Of a DNA stretch of 14,297 nucleotides, positions 6,864 to 14,297 are shown in pieces (the first letter of the stretch is position 1; each line of letters starts with the position of its first letter). Both the position numbers and the translations under genes were made by a program. The notes under the pieces were generated by a model that worked only from the letters and a program-made list of their open reading frames with translations, made no database searches and was not told the DNA's origin. Source of the DNA: an uncultured Erysipelotrichaceae bacterium (GTDB taxonomy: Bacteria; Bacillota_I; Bacilli_A; Acholeplasmatales; Anaeroplasmataceae); NCBI GenBank assembly GCA_902783745.1, contig CACZRY010000176.1:1-14297 (forward strand), given 5' to 3'.

Positions 6864-8561
6864 TTAAAAGAAACGCATTATATCATGAATTGTGATATAA
6901 ACTAATAAAATCATTAATAAGACGAAGAATACAGTATTAATAATACTTTCAACCTTCTTATTAACTTTCTTTCTTGTAATTGCCTCAACTAAAACAAAAA
7001 CTATTCTACCACCATCTAAGGCTGGGATTGGTAATAGATTCATTATTCCAATATTTACAGAAAGCATTGCCATAAATGCTAATAATACTAAGAATCCAGA
7101 ATTAATATATGATTGTATCATTGCAAATATACCAACAAAGCTTGATAAATCATTAACACTAATTTGTCTTACGGTTTGTGGCCATATTAATAGCTTTAAT
7201 GTTCTAAATATTATTGTAAAATCAGAACCAAAACGCATAAATGCATCTCCAATGCATTCAAAGAATGAGAAATGATATGATGGAGATACACCAATTAAAA
7301 CCTTAAAATATTCCACATTTTGGCTTTCTAATACCTCATGTGTATATGGTTCTATTACTTCTGATTTTTCTTGATATGTATAATTATCTTTTTCTTCGTT
7401 GTAATGGTAATAAGTAAATGTTACATTAGGTAGGTTATTATCACTTGATTCATAAAAATATTTAATGATATTTCCCCAAGTTAAGCTTTCACCTTGATAT
7501 ATAACATCATCCCCATTTTTCATTGAAGTTATAATATCACCCTTAGTAATATCACTAGTACCACCTTTATATCTTAGTGATATAGTACCAAGCTTTAAAC
7601 CTGTAATTGTTGTAATAGTATCATCATCTAGCTTTAAATCATATGTTCTATTTATTCTATCTTCTTTTGATACACCAATATTAGAAAGTCCAATAGATAC
7701 AACATATGAATAAGCTTCAAATGTATCTTCTTTTACAATATTATTGTCTGACTTATCCTTATACTTAATTTTATATGATGTAACATATTCTTTATGCATT
7801 TTATCAAATGTATTTGTAACATCATACCAGCTATTAGTTTTTACATCATTAATAGCTAATATTTCATCACCTGCTTCTAATATATTAGCTACTGGATATA
7901 AATCCATAGTAGAACCAATTGTATTAGAATTCATATTAGGTACACCTGTTGCGAAAGAAACAATTAAATAAATAACCATAGCTAATATGAAGTTCATAAA
8001 TGGTCCTGCGAAAAGTGTTGCAAGACGTAATAGCCAATGCTTTGAATCAAATGAACGTTCATATGGTTCTATTTGTAATCTCTTACTATTATCAAATACA
8101 TAATAAGCTTCTTTTGATACATTAAAGTATCTATCCTGTAAGCCATCGTTTATTGTTATATATAATGGCTCATCATCCTTACCTGTTAAATCAAATGATA
8201 CAACATTACCTCTTACCTCAGCATCCATCTTATTATCTAGTATAAGTTCAGTTACAGTATCATTTGATAAATTTAAGCCTATTTCTTCTGATACCTTAAC
8301 TAAACCATCAGTTAGCTGTTCTCCAGCCATTTGTACATATCCACCAAGTGGTATTAGACGAATACAAAATAAAGTTTCTTTAAATTGATGCTTATAGATT
8401 ATTGGTCCAAAGCCTATTGAATATTCATGGCATAATATACCAGATTTTTTAGCAACAATTAAATGTCCTAATTCATGTAATGAGATAATTATACCAATTA
8501 TTAATATAAATGCGATTATGGCAAGTAATACAAGCCAAAATCCTGTTATTTCCAAAAACAT
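6864..8561 (-). CDS. rseP: RseP/RasP-type site-2 zinc metalloprotease, enlarged
   Basis: This intramembrane protease cleaves membrane-anchored anti-sigma factors and signal-peptide remnants in relatives (B. subtilis RasP, E. coli RseP). Seen: a first membrane segment (8-28) followed by the zinc motif HELGH (29-33); GFGPIIY and IPLGGYVQMAGE (70-81); a second membrane segment (185-205); LLPIPALDGGR with zinc-ligand Asp516 (509-519); and a final membrane segment (541-560). At 565 residues it is well above the roughly 420-450 of usual family members. The extra length lies in an acidic insert (about 82-170) and in the extracytoplasmic region. There I see one PDZ-like unit (ILEAGDEILAINDVKT, 227-242) and a second possible one (DITKGDIITSMKNG, 337-350). 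The ATG overlaps the dxr stop as TAATG, with AAAGG inside dxr. Confidence 0.93.
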   Translation of the reverse strand: MFLEITGFWLVLLAIIAFILIIGIIISLHELGHLIVAKKSGILCHEYSIGFGPIIYKHQFKETLFCIRLIPLGGYVQMAGEQLTDGLVKVSEEIGLNLSNDTVTELILDNKMDAEVRGNVVSFDLTGKDDEPLYITINDGLQDRYFNVSKEAYYVFDNSKRLQIEPYERSFDSKHWLLRLATLFAGPFMNFILAMVIYLIVSFATGVPNMNSNTIGSTMDLYPVANILEAGDEILAINDVKTNSWYDVTNTFDKMHKEYVTSYKIKYKDKSDNNIVKEDTFEAYSYVVSIGLSNIGVSKEDRINRTYDLKLDDDTITTITGLKLGTISLRYKGGTSDITKGDIITSMKNGDDVIYQGESLTWGNIIKYFYESSDNNLPNVTFTYYHYNEEKDNYTYQEKSEVIEPYTHEVLESQNVEYFKVLIGVSPSYHFSFFECIGDAFMRFGSDFTIIFRTLKLLIWPQTVRQISVNDLSSFVGIFAMIQSYINSGFLVLLAFMAMLSVNIGIMNLLPIPALDGGRIVFVLVEAITRKKVNKKVESIINTVFFVLLMILLVYITIHDIMRFF

Positions 8562-9700
8562 TATTTAATATACCTTTCTTTTATCTCATTTATTAACTTA
8601 GTAGATAATGATAATACATTCTCTAAGTTATATTCTATTTTACTGTATTTAGGATTAGATATTTCATCATAAATGATTTTTTCTATGTCTAAAAACTCAA
8701 TATAGTCATTTAAAAATAGCCATACAGCAGCTTCATTTGAAGCATTTAATACCGCAAGATAGCATCCACCTTTTTTTGCAGCTTGATATGCATATGATAA
8801 GCATGGGAATCTATCATGAGATAATTCTTCAAAGCTTAAGTTTAAGCCAATTAATGATAATGGCTTTGAATTTAGCTTTGAATGTGATGGATATCTTAAT
8901 GCATAAGCAATTGGAGTTCTCATATCTGCAGAACCTATTGCGGCCTTAATTACACCATCGTTATATTCAACCATTGAATGAACTATTGATTCTTTATGTA
9001 ATATTGTTGATATCTTTTCATATGGAATATCAAATAAATAATGAGCTTCTATTACTTCAAAGCCTTTATTCATCATAGTTGCTGAATCAATAGTAATTTT
9101 ACTACCCATTTTCCAATTTGGATGATTTAAGGCTTGATCTTTTGAAACGCCTTTTAATTGTTCTCTTGTTTTATCTCTAAAAGAACCACCTGATGCAGTA
9201 ATTATTAGTTTTTTAACATCAGCCTTATCTTCACCTGTTAAGCATTCTAATATCGCAGAATGTTCTGAATCAATAGGTGTTAGCATAACATTATATTCTT
9301 TAATTAAAGATTTTATAATATCTCCTGCAACAACTAATGTTTCTTTATTAGCAAGAGCAATATTTTTTCTTGACTTAATAGCATAAACAGTTGGGTTTAA
9401 TCCTGCGATTCCAACTAAAGCATTAACAAATAATTCATTATCATATTTATGATAGCTTGCTATTTCTAACAATCCACTATCACCATAAACAATAATAGGG
9501 TTATATGAAAGCTTTAAATCATTTTTTTCTCTAAAGCATACTATTTCAGGTTTGAATTCTTCTATTATTTCTTTAGCAAGTTTTAAATCTCTTCCTAAAG
9601 ATAAACCTACTACCTTAAAATCATTTGGGTTTTGTTTAATTACATCAAGTGTTTGTGTTCCAATTGAGCCTGAAGCACCAACTAAATATATATACTTCAT
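8561..9700 (-). CDS. dxr: 1-deoxy-D-xylulose 5-phosphate reductoisomerase
   Basis: This is the second enzyme of the MEP isoprenoid pathway. It converts DXP to 2-C-methyl-D-erythritol 4-phosphate with NADPH and a divalent metal. In 379 residues, a Rossmann start carries GASGSIG (8-14). ANKETLV lies at 117-123. Metal ligands Asp144 and Glu146 sit in PIDSEHSAI, and Glu215 lies in MNKGFEVIEA. SGGSFRD (170-176), HPNWKMGSKITIDSATMMNKG (193-213) and NASNEAAV (319-326) are the expected substrate-loop and C-terminal motifs. Length is typical. The ATG at 9700 follows TTAGGAG; this SD overlaps the cdsA stop codon, and the gap is 9 bp. Its stop shares a base with the rseP start. The cell therefore makes isoprenoids by the MEP route, for example for undecaprenyl carriers, although uppS is not in its usual nearby place. 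Confidence 0.97.
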   Translation of the reverse strand: MKYIYLVGASGSIGTQTLDVIKQNPNDFKVVGLSLGRDLKLAKEIIEEFKPEIVCFREKNDLKLSYNPIIVYGDSGLLEIASYHKYDNELFVNALVGIAGLNPTVYAIKSRKNIALANKETLVVAGDIIKSLIKEYNVMLTPIDSEHSAILECLTGEDKADVKKLIITASGGSFRDKTREQLKGVSKDQALNHPNWKMGSKITIDSATMMNKGFEVIEAHYLFDIPYEKISTILHKESIVHSMVEYNDGVIKAAIGSADMRTPIAYALRYPSHSKLNSKPLSLIGLNLSFEELSHDRFPCLSYAYQAAKKGGCYLAVLNASNEAAVWLFLNDYIEFLDIEKIIYDEISNPKYSKIEYNLENVLSLSTKLINEIKERYIK

Positions 9701-9709
9701 TATAATCTC

Positions 9710-10657
9710 CTAAGCAATTGGTAATAAATGAGAAATTACAAATATAAATAATAAGAATATTGCAGATGCAAAGAAGGCAGAATCAAATCTATCTAATACA
9801 CCACCATGTCCTGGAAATATATTTGAATAATCCTTTATACCAAAATTTCTTTTTAACTTTGAAGCAATTAAATCTCCGATTTGAGAAGATACAGATAAGC
9901 TTATTGATAATAAAATTGCGAATAATACTAAACCAAACATACCTAATTTTTGATAATCAAATACATTCTTAAAGAAATCTACATCACCAAAACCAAATAG
10001 TTTTGATACATATGGATAAAAAATAATTAAAAGGCTTCCTAATATAGAGGCAACAATTGTACCTCCTATAGCACCTTCCCATGTCTTTTTAGGTGAAATA
10101 TTTGGTGCCATTTTGTGTTTTCCTAAAAGCATACCAAATACTAAAGCAAATATATCTGTTGAAATTGTAATAACAAATAAATATACAATAAATCTAATTC
10201 CAAGTAATCTTAATACAGATAAAGCTCCTGCACATAATGAAACATATAATATTGCAATATAAAGCTTACCTAAATCAGATACATTATAATCATGTACAAA
10301 TACCAAACCAGACATTAATACAATAAGCATAAATAATAAAACTGTAACTGGCTGGAATGCTGTAGATAAGTTAATGTGGTCAATACCTTTTGTAACAATA
10401 GATGAAATACCTAAATTCTTAGATGCCATATATGTTACAGATAAATACAAGAACAGCATTAAAATAATGCTAATTATTCTCATTGGTATACCTATTCTTT
10501 TTTCTTTGGAATACATAGCTAACAATTCAAGCATTGCAATGACTGCAAAAAGCATTACAACAAACTCAAAAACTCTTTCCATTGCTTCTGATGGAACTAA
10601 AACAAGTGGGACTAGTATTATAGCCATAAGAATTCCAGTGATTATTCTTTGCTTCAT
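9710..10657 (-). CDS. cdsA: Phosphatidate cytidylyltransferase (CDP-diglyceride synthase)
   Basis: This integral membrane enzyme makes CDP-diacylglycerol from phosphatidic acid and CTP, the precursor of phosphatidylglycerol and other phospholipids. Counting from the chosen start (315 residues), several hydrophobic segments precede TDIFALVFG (167-175) and SPKKTWEG (188-195). The family signature spans 258-292, with SQIGD, KRNFGIKD and PGHGGVLDRFD. The frame is open upstream to a GTG-like start at 10681, but the ATG at 10657 is preferred. AGAGG lies 7 nt before it, MKQRIITGILMAI is the usual family beginning, and the longer version would start at about the predicted transcription start. It is first in a tight group with dxr, rseP, the GH43 gene and rlmCD. 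The only TAG stop in the window ends this gene. Confidence 0.96.
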   Translation of the reverse strand: MKQRIITGILMAIILVPLVLVPSEAMERVFEFVVMLFAVIAMLELLAMYSKEKRIGIPMRIISIILMLFLYLSVTYMASKNLGISSIVTKGIDHINLSTAFQPVTVLLFMLIVLMSGLVFVHDYNVSDLGKLYIAILYVSLCAGALSVLRLLGIRFIVYLFVITISTDIFALVFGMLLGKHKMAPNISPKKTWEGAIGGTIVASILGSLLIIFYPYVSKLFGFGDVDFFKNVFDYQKLGMFGLVLFAILLSISLSVSSQIGDLIASKLKRNFGIKDYSNIFPGHGGVLDRFDSAFFASAIFLLFIFVISHLLPIA

Positions 10658-10682
10658 ATAAATACCTCTATTATCACACAAA

Positions 10683-10696
10683 AATACAAATGTATT
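10683..10696. promoter_or_regulatory. Perfect palindrome over the cdsA promoter, candidate operator
   Basis: AATACA-AA-TGTATT is a perfect inverted repeat covering part of the -10 hexamer and the expected transcription start. Its core fits TACANNTGTA, the consensus of CopY/BlaI-type repressor operators. No such repressor gene is in the window, and a chance match in AT-rich DNA is quite possible. Confidence 0.3.
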
Positions 10697-10722
10697 ATAA
10701 CATTAAAAAATATAAAAGAAAA
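10694..10722 (-). promoter_or_regulatory. Promoter of the cdsA-dxr-rseP-GH43-rlmCD operon
   Basis: The minus strand has TGT-TATAAT (10694-10702), a consensus -10 with the TGn extension. The hexamer 17 bp upstream, TTTTCT (10717-10722), is poor and belongs to the pyrimidine tract of the frr terminator. Predicted transcription start near 10687, about 30 nt before the cdsA ATG. Confidence 0.65.
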
Positions 10723-10747
10723 GAAAAATACTCCGTATGGAGTATTT
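10717..10747 (-). terminator. Rho-independent terminator after frr
   Basis: A perfect 9-bp stem (10726-10734 with 10739-10747) has a 4-nt loop. On the minus strand it is followed by TTTTTCTTTTC-like pyrimidines. It starts 9 nt past the frr stop codon and separates the translation genes from the cdsA operon. Some read-through is possible because the U-tract is broken by C. Confidence 0.82.
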
Positions 10748-10756
10748 CACATATTT

Positions 10757-11311
10757 TTATATAGTCATTAATTCTTTTGACTTTTCTTCAGTTGCAGATT
10801 CAATCTTTTTAATATATGAATCTGTCATCTTTTGAACATCATCTAAAGCAGCTGTTTCACTATCTTCAGGCAATTCTAATTTCTTAACTGCATCATTAAG
10901 ATCTCTTCTTACATTTCTAATGCCAACCTTAGCATTTTCTTCAAGCTTTCCAACTTGCTTAACTAATTCTCTTCTTCTTTCTTCTGTCATTTGAGGTAAT
11001 ACTAAACGAATACCATTAGAGTCAGATTGAGGAGTTAAGCCTAATTGTGATGCATAAATTGCAGATTCAATAGTCTTAATAACTGATTTATCATAAGGCT
11101 TGATATAAAGCTGATTTGCTTCAGGAATTGAAATTGAAGCAACCTGCTTAACTGGAGTTGGAACTCCGTAATAATCAATTTGAACAGTATCTAGTAATGC
11201 AGGATTTGCTCTACCTGTACGTACTGTTGTTAATTCATGGTGATATGCTTCTAAACACTTACCCATTCTTTCTTCGCCCTCTAAAAGGGTCATTTCTAAT
11301 TCTTCTTCCAT
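10757..11311 (-). CDS. frr: Ribosome recycling factor
   Basis: RRF works with EF-G to split post-termination 70S ribosomes and free mRNA. The 184-residue protein matches the standard length of about 185. Seen: RTGRANPALL (31-40) and YYGVPTPVKQVASI (47-60) at the domain boundary and in the small domain; a long three-helix-bundle pattern with the conserved basic RNVRRDLND (132-140); and an acidic/basic C-terminal helix. The ATG at 11311 is chosen because GGAGG lies 5-6 nt before it. A TTG four codons upstream (11323) would place the SD inside the coding sequence. It follows pyrH with a 12-bp gap, so the two are co-transcribed, and it is followed directly by a strong terminator. Confidence 0.97.
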   Translation of the reverse strand: MEEELEMTLLEGEERMGKCLEAYHHELTTVRTGRANPALLDTVQIDYYGVPTPVKQVASISIPEANQLYIKPYDKSVIKTIESAIYASQLGLTPQSDSNGIRLVLPQMTEERRRELVKQVGKLEENAKVGIRNVRRDLNDAVKKLELPEDSETAALDDVQKMTDSYIKKIESATEEKSKELMTI

Positions 11312-11323
11312 GTAATCCTCCAA

Positions 11324-12043
<720 letters not shown>

Positions 12044-12086
12044 CTACTTTTTGCTTACTAGATATATTTTACACTGAAATAAGTCT

Positions 12087-12119
12087 AAAAAAAAGAGAGA
12101 ATATTATAAATATTCCCTC
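12087..12119 (-). terminator. Rho-independent terminator between tsf and pyrH
   Basis: In minus-strand RNA, GAGGGAAUAUU pairs with AAUAUUCUCUC (11 bp, one G-U) around a UAU loop, followed by eight U (12087-12094). It begins about 20 nt past the tsf stop codon. It would let rpsB-tsf be expressed at a higher level than pyrH-frr. Confidence 0.87.
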
Positions 12120-12140
12120 ATTTGTTTTATCAAAGCGAAA

Positions 12141-13046
12141 TTACTTTGCAGCAGCAACTTGTGCAGCAACTTCTGCAGCGAAATCTGCTTCAACCTTTTC
12201 GATACCTTCACCAACTTCAAGACGGATGAATGTTTCAACAGTTGACTTAGATGCAGCAACATATTCTTCAACAGTCTGATCTGGATTCTTAACGAATGGT
12301 TGAGATAATAAGCAAATTGCCTTTAATTCCTTGTCTAAACGACCTGGAACGATCTTTTCAGCAATAATATTTTCAGGCTTTGGTTTAGCAGCTTGAGCAT
12401 TTTCATTTAAAGCTGTAGTTAAGATAACTTCTCTTTCCTTAGCGATTACATCTTCAGAAATGTCATCCTTCTTAACGAACTTAGGAGCATTAGCAGCAAC
12501 ATGCATTGCAACGTCCTTAGCAACAGCTTCATCATTACCATTTAATAATGAAATAGCAACAATCTTACCACCCATATGCTTATATAAACCAAATACTTGG
12601 TTATCATTCTTATTTAATACTGTTACACGACGTAAAGAAATCTTTTCGCCGATAACACCTGAAGCTTCAAGAATAATTGTTTCTAATGTCTTACCATTTG
12701 ATACAACTTGTAAAGCTTCTTCAGTATTTGTAGCATTAGATGCTGCAAGTACTGTACCAACTTCATCTAATAAATCAATGAACTTTTGATTTTGAGCTAC
12801 GAAGTCAGTTTGAGAATTTAATTCGAAAGCAACAACCTTGTTACCGTTTTGTGCAAAAGAGCAAAGACCTTCAGCAGCAACTGCGCCAGCCTTCTTTTGA
12901 GCCTTAGCAATACCGTGTTCACGTAACCAAACAACAGCCTTTTCCATATCGCCTTCTGATGCTGTAAGAGCCTTCTTGCAGTCCATCATACCAGCAGATG
13001 TCTTTTCACGTAATTCTTTTACCATTGATGCAGTAATTGTAGCCAT
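12141..13046 (-). CDS. tsf: Translation elongation factor Ts
   Basis: EF-Ts is the nucleotide exchange factor that recharges EF-Tu with GTP. In 301 residues, an N-terminal UBA-like domain (1-40) contains REKTSAGMMDCKKAL (13-27). The core follows with the family signature NSQTDFVAQN (77-86), where Gln85 stands in place of the more common Lys. The C-terminal part holds HVAANAPKFV (near 180-190), a coiled-coil-like acidic helix and a short Ala-rich end. AGGAGG lies before the ATG at 13046. The gap to the rpsB stop is 14 bp, and the two genes form one unit under the rpsB promoter and leader. Confidence 0.98.
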   Translation of the reverse strand: MATITASMVKELREKTSAGMMDCKKALTASEGDMEKAVVWLREHGIAKAQKKAGAVAAEGLCSFAQNGNKVVAFELNSQTDFVAQNQKFIDLLDEVGTVLAASNATNTEEALQVVSNGKTLETIILEASGVIGEKISLRRVTVLNKNDNQVFGLYKHMGGKIVAISLLNGNDEAVAKDVAMHVAANAPKFVKKDDISEDVIAKEREVILTTALNENAQAAKPKPENIIAEKIVPGRLDKELKAICLLSQPFVKNPDQTVEEYVAASKSTVETFIRLEVGEGIEKVEADFAAEVAAQVAAAK

Positions 13047-13060
13047 GTTGTTCCTCCTAA

Positions 13061-13948
13061 TTAGTTAGCCTTAGCTTCAGTTGAAGCTTCCTTAGCTGGA
13101 GCTTCCTTCTTTGCAGCAGGCTTCTTAGCTGCAGGCTTCTTGCCATCCTTGTTGTAGTTCTTCTTAGCTGGTCTATCAACCTTCTTGTTTTCTCTTTCAG
13201 GCATAGAAGTATCTTGAGATTGATCGATAGCTTCCTTAGACTCTTCATACTTTTCAACAACACCACCGTTAGCTTCTACAACAGCGTTTGCCATAACCCA
13301 TGTAACTAACTTAACAGCACGAATTGCGTCATCGTTAGCAGGGATAACATAATCAACATCATCAGGATCACAGTTTGTATCAACAATACCAAATACTGGG
13401 ATGTTTAACTTTCTTGCTTCTAAAATAGCATTATGTTCCTTACGAGGATCAACGATGAATAAAGCATCTGGTAACTTCTTCATATCCTTGATACCACCTA
13501 AGAACTTTTCTAACTTTTCTCTTTCAGATAAAAGCTTAACAACTTCCTTCTTAGTTAACTTAGCGAAGTCGCCATCTTCTTCCATCTTATATAAATCTTG
13601 TAATCTCTTGATTCTCTTCTTAATTGTCTTGAAGTTAGTTAAAGTACCACCTAACCATCTTTGGTTAACGTAGAATTGACCAGAACGAGCTGCTTCTTCC
13701 TTAACTGCTTCTTGAGCTTGCTTCTTTGTACCTACGAATAATACTGTACCGCCATCCTTAGCGATATTAGCTAATGCTGCATATGCTTCTTCGATGCAAG
13801 CTGCAGTCTTTTGTAAATCGATAATATAAATACCGTTTCTAGATGTGAAGATGTACTTAGCCATCTTAGGATTCCATCTACGAGTTGCGTGTCCGAAATG
13901 AACACCAGACTCTAATAATTGTTTCATTGAAACTACTGATTCAGACAT
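13061..13948 (-). CDS. rpsB: 30S ribosomal protein S2 with Lys/Ala-rich C-terminal tail
   Basis: S2 is a component of the 30S head and a classical autoregulator of rpsB-tsf in some bacteria. Seen in 295 residues: [21 protein letters not shown] (8-28), [17 protein letters not shown] (32-48), VGTKKQAQE (72-80), [15 protein letters not shown] (95-109), [20 protein letters not shown] (159-178) and [12 protein letters not shown] (184-195). The start is the ATG at 13948 with GGAGG 9 nt before it. The frame is open further upstream to 14044, but that stretch is the structured leader. The last 65 or so residues form a hydrophilic, low-complexity tail with [16 protein letters not shown], longer than the common S2 of about 240-260 residues. 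It is probably disordered and RNA-contacting. Confidence 0.97.
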   Translation of the reverse strand: MSESVVSMKQLLESGVHFGHATRRWNPKMAKYIFTSRNGIYIIDLQKTAACIEEAYAALANIAKDGGTVLFVGTKKQAQEAVKEEAARSGQFYVNQRWLGGTLTNFKTIKKRIKRLQDLYKMEEDGDFAKLTKKEVVKLLSEREKLEKFLGGIKDMKKLPDALFIVDPRKEHNAILEARKLNIPVFGIVDTNCDPDDVDYVIPANDDAIRAVKLVTWVMANAVVEANGGVVEKYEESKEAIDQSQDTSMPERENKKVDRPAKKNYNKDGKKPAAKKPAAKKEAPAKEASTEAKAN

Positions 13949-13962
13949 TTTTAAATTCCTCC

Positions 13963-14070
13963 ATTTTATTTTTGTTTTCTGTCCTCTACCTTTTTCATCG
14001 ACTGGCCCCATCAATTTTACTTGCACACGATGCCTAGTCTCCAAAGGTATGTGTATTTTTTTACGTGCTT
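13963..14070 (-). promoter_or_regulatory. Structured rpsB-tsf leader RNA, candidate autoregulatory element
   Basis: The predicted 5' leader between the rpsB promoter and its SD is richer in GC than the intergenic DNA around it and can fold. Stem P1 pairs 14049-14043 with 13993-13987 (UACCUUU with AAAGGUA, 7 bp, perfect). Inside it, GACU (14039-14036) pairs with AGUC (14003-14000). A bulged A is followed by GG/CC, then CAUC (14032-14029) pairs with GAUG (14012-14009) across a GGG bulge. The 16-nt apical loop begins GUGUGC. This is complementary to ACAC (14054-14051) and to GCAC (14068-14065) upstream of P1, so a pseudoknot is possible. There is no U-run, so control, if any, would be at translation or RNA stability. 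The fold is seen by eye; function is inferred from position. Confidence 0.5.
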
Positions 14071-14074
14071 TTAA

Positions 14075-14103
14075 ATAATATCATAAATATATGCAAATTG
14101 CAA
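14075..14103 (-). promoter_or_regulatory. rpsB-tsf promoter
   Basis: The minus strand has TTGCAA (14098-14103), a 17-bp spacer ending in TGA, then TATTAT (14075-14080). This gives a good -35, ideal spacing and an extended -10. Predicted transcription start near 14068, giving a leader of about 120 nt. Confidence 0.75.
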
Positions 14104-14121
14104 TATAAAATTTTTCCATTG

Positions 14122-14151
14122 AAAAAAGGAGGACTCAAACGAGTTCTCCTT
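14122..14151 (-). terminator. Rho-independent terminator of the gene entering from the right
   Basis: In minus-strand RNA, AAGGAG and ACUC pair with GAGU and CUCCUU, with one A/C mismatch, around a GUUU loop. The stem runs into a U-tract (14122-14127). It starts 11 nt past the stop codon of the partial gene at 14163. Confidence 0.88.
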
Positions 14152-14162
14152 GTAGTTTAAAG

Positions 14163-14297
14163 TTATTCAATTACAACCATATAAACATAAGATTCGCCAC
14201 TCTTCTTAGAAATAGTATATGTACCTGCTGATAAAGTATAGCTATATCCATCAACTGTTGCAGTTGTTTTGATTGTATTATCACCAATTGTTAATGT
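14163..14297 (-). CDS. C-terminal 44 residues of an unidentified protein
   Basis: Only the end of this gene is visible, 44 codons plus TAA. The peptide is rich in Thr, Ser, Tyr and Gly with alternating polar and hydrophobic positions (TIKTTATVDGYSYTLSAGTY), suggesting beta strands of an extracellular or surface-type beta-sandwich domain. There is no sorting signal or membrane anchor at the C-terminus (it ends VYMVVIE). It is followed by a strong terminator, which supports the frame. The family cannot be decided from this fragment. Confidence 0.65.
   Translation of the reverse strand, partial: TLTIGDNTIKTTATVDGYSYTLSAGTYTISKKSGESYVYMVVIE

Noticed and set aside
10658..10681. In-frame extension of cdsA to a non-ATG start
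   Set aside because: The SD AGAGG is placed for the ATG at 10657, and the extension would begin at about the predicted transcription start.
11312..11323. TTG start for frr four codons upstream
   Set aside because: The GGAGG SD would fall inside the coding sequence; the ATG at 11311 gives the standard RRF length.
13057..13266. Minus-strand frame of 69 residues overlapping the end of rpsB
   Set aside because: It is an out-of-frame reading of the repetitive Lys/Ala tail; its Leu/Arg-rich product is an artefact of those codons.
13949..14044. In-frame N-terminal extension of rpsB by 32 codons
   Set aside because: S2 homology begins at the ATG at 13948, which has a good SD; the upstream stretch is the foldable leader.

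Overview
The window is a low-GC stretch of bacterial chromosome in which every supported gene lies on the minus strand, so transcription runs from high to low coordinates. The rpsB-tsf-pyrH-frr-cdsA-dxr-rseP order, SD-type ribosome binding sites, TGn extended -10 promoters, U-tract terminators, a candidate CcpA site and a monomeric [FeFe]-hydrogenase point to an anaerobic, fermentative member of the Bacillota, perhaps an Erysipelotrichia- or Mollicutes-related gut lineage. That lineage is an inference. Trp is encoded by TGG, and none of the 13 visible stop codons is TGA (12 TAA, 1 TAG). I saw no rRNA, tRNA, CRISPR array, insertion sequence or phage gene.

In transcription order: (1) 14297-14122 holds the last 44 codons of an unidentified, Thr/Ser/Tyr-rich protein and its terminator. 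(2) 14103-12087 is a translation unit: a strong promoter, a leader of about 120 nt that can fold, rpsB (S2, with a Lys/Ala-rich tail), tsf (EF-Ts) and a terminator. (3) 12031-10722 holds pyrH (UMP kinase) and frr (ribosome recycling factor), ending in a second terminator. (4) 10722-4032 begins with an extended -10 promoter packed against that terminator and carries cdsA, dxr, rseP, a cytoplasmic GH43 glycosidase and an RlmCD-type rRNA methyltransferase, with gaps of 11 bp or less, or overlaps. (5) 3940-2953 is a single-gene AraC-family regulator with its terminator. (6) 2947-2293 is a 205-residue protein of unknown family with its own promoter. (7) 2249-753 is a monomeric [FeFe]-hydrogenase with its own promoter and terminator. 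(8) 674-1 is the N-terminal part of a PTS EIIC-like membrane protein behind a candidate cre site.

The central block serves growth: ribosome components and recycling, pyrimidine nucleotides, phospholipid precursor, isoprenoid precursor, membrane proteolysis and rRNA methylation. The left third (regulator, hydrogenase, PTS-like permease), together with the GH43 embedded in the growth operon, fits a sugar-fermenting, H2-producing life. The points most worth a second look are the rpsB leader fold, the altered tail of the cdsA-dxr-rseP operon (a GH43, and no uppS between frr and cdsA), the enlarged RseP with two possible PDZ units, the candidate operators at the cdsA and PTS promoters, and the terminator-promoter fusions. 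I found no clearly new multi-gene system.
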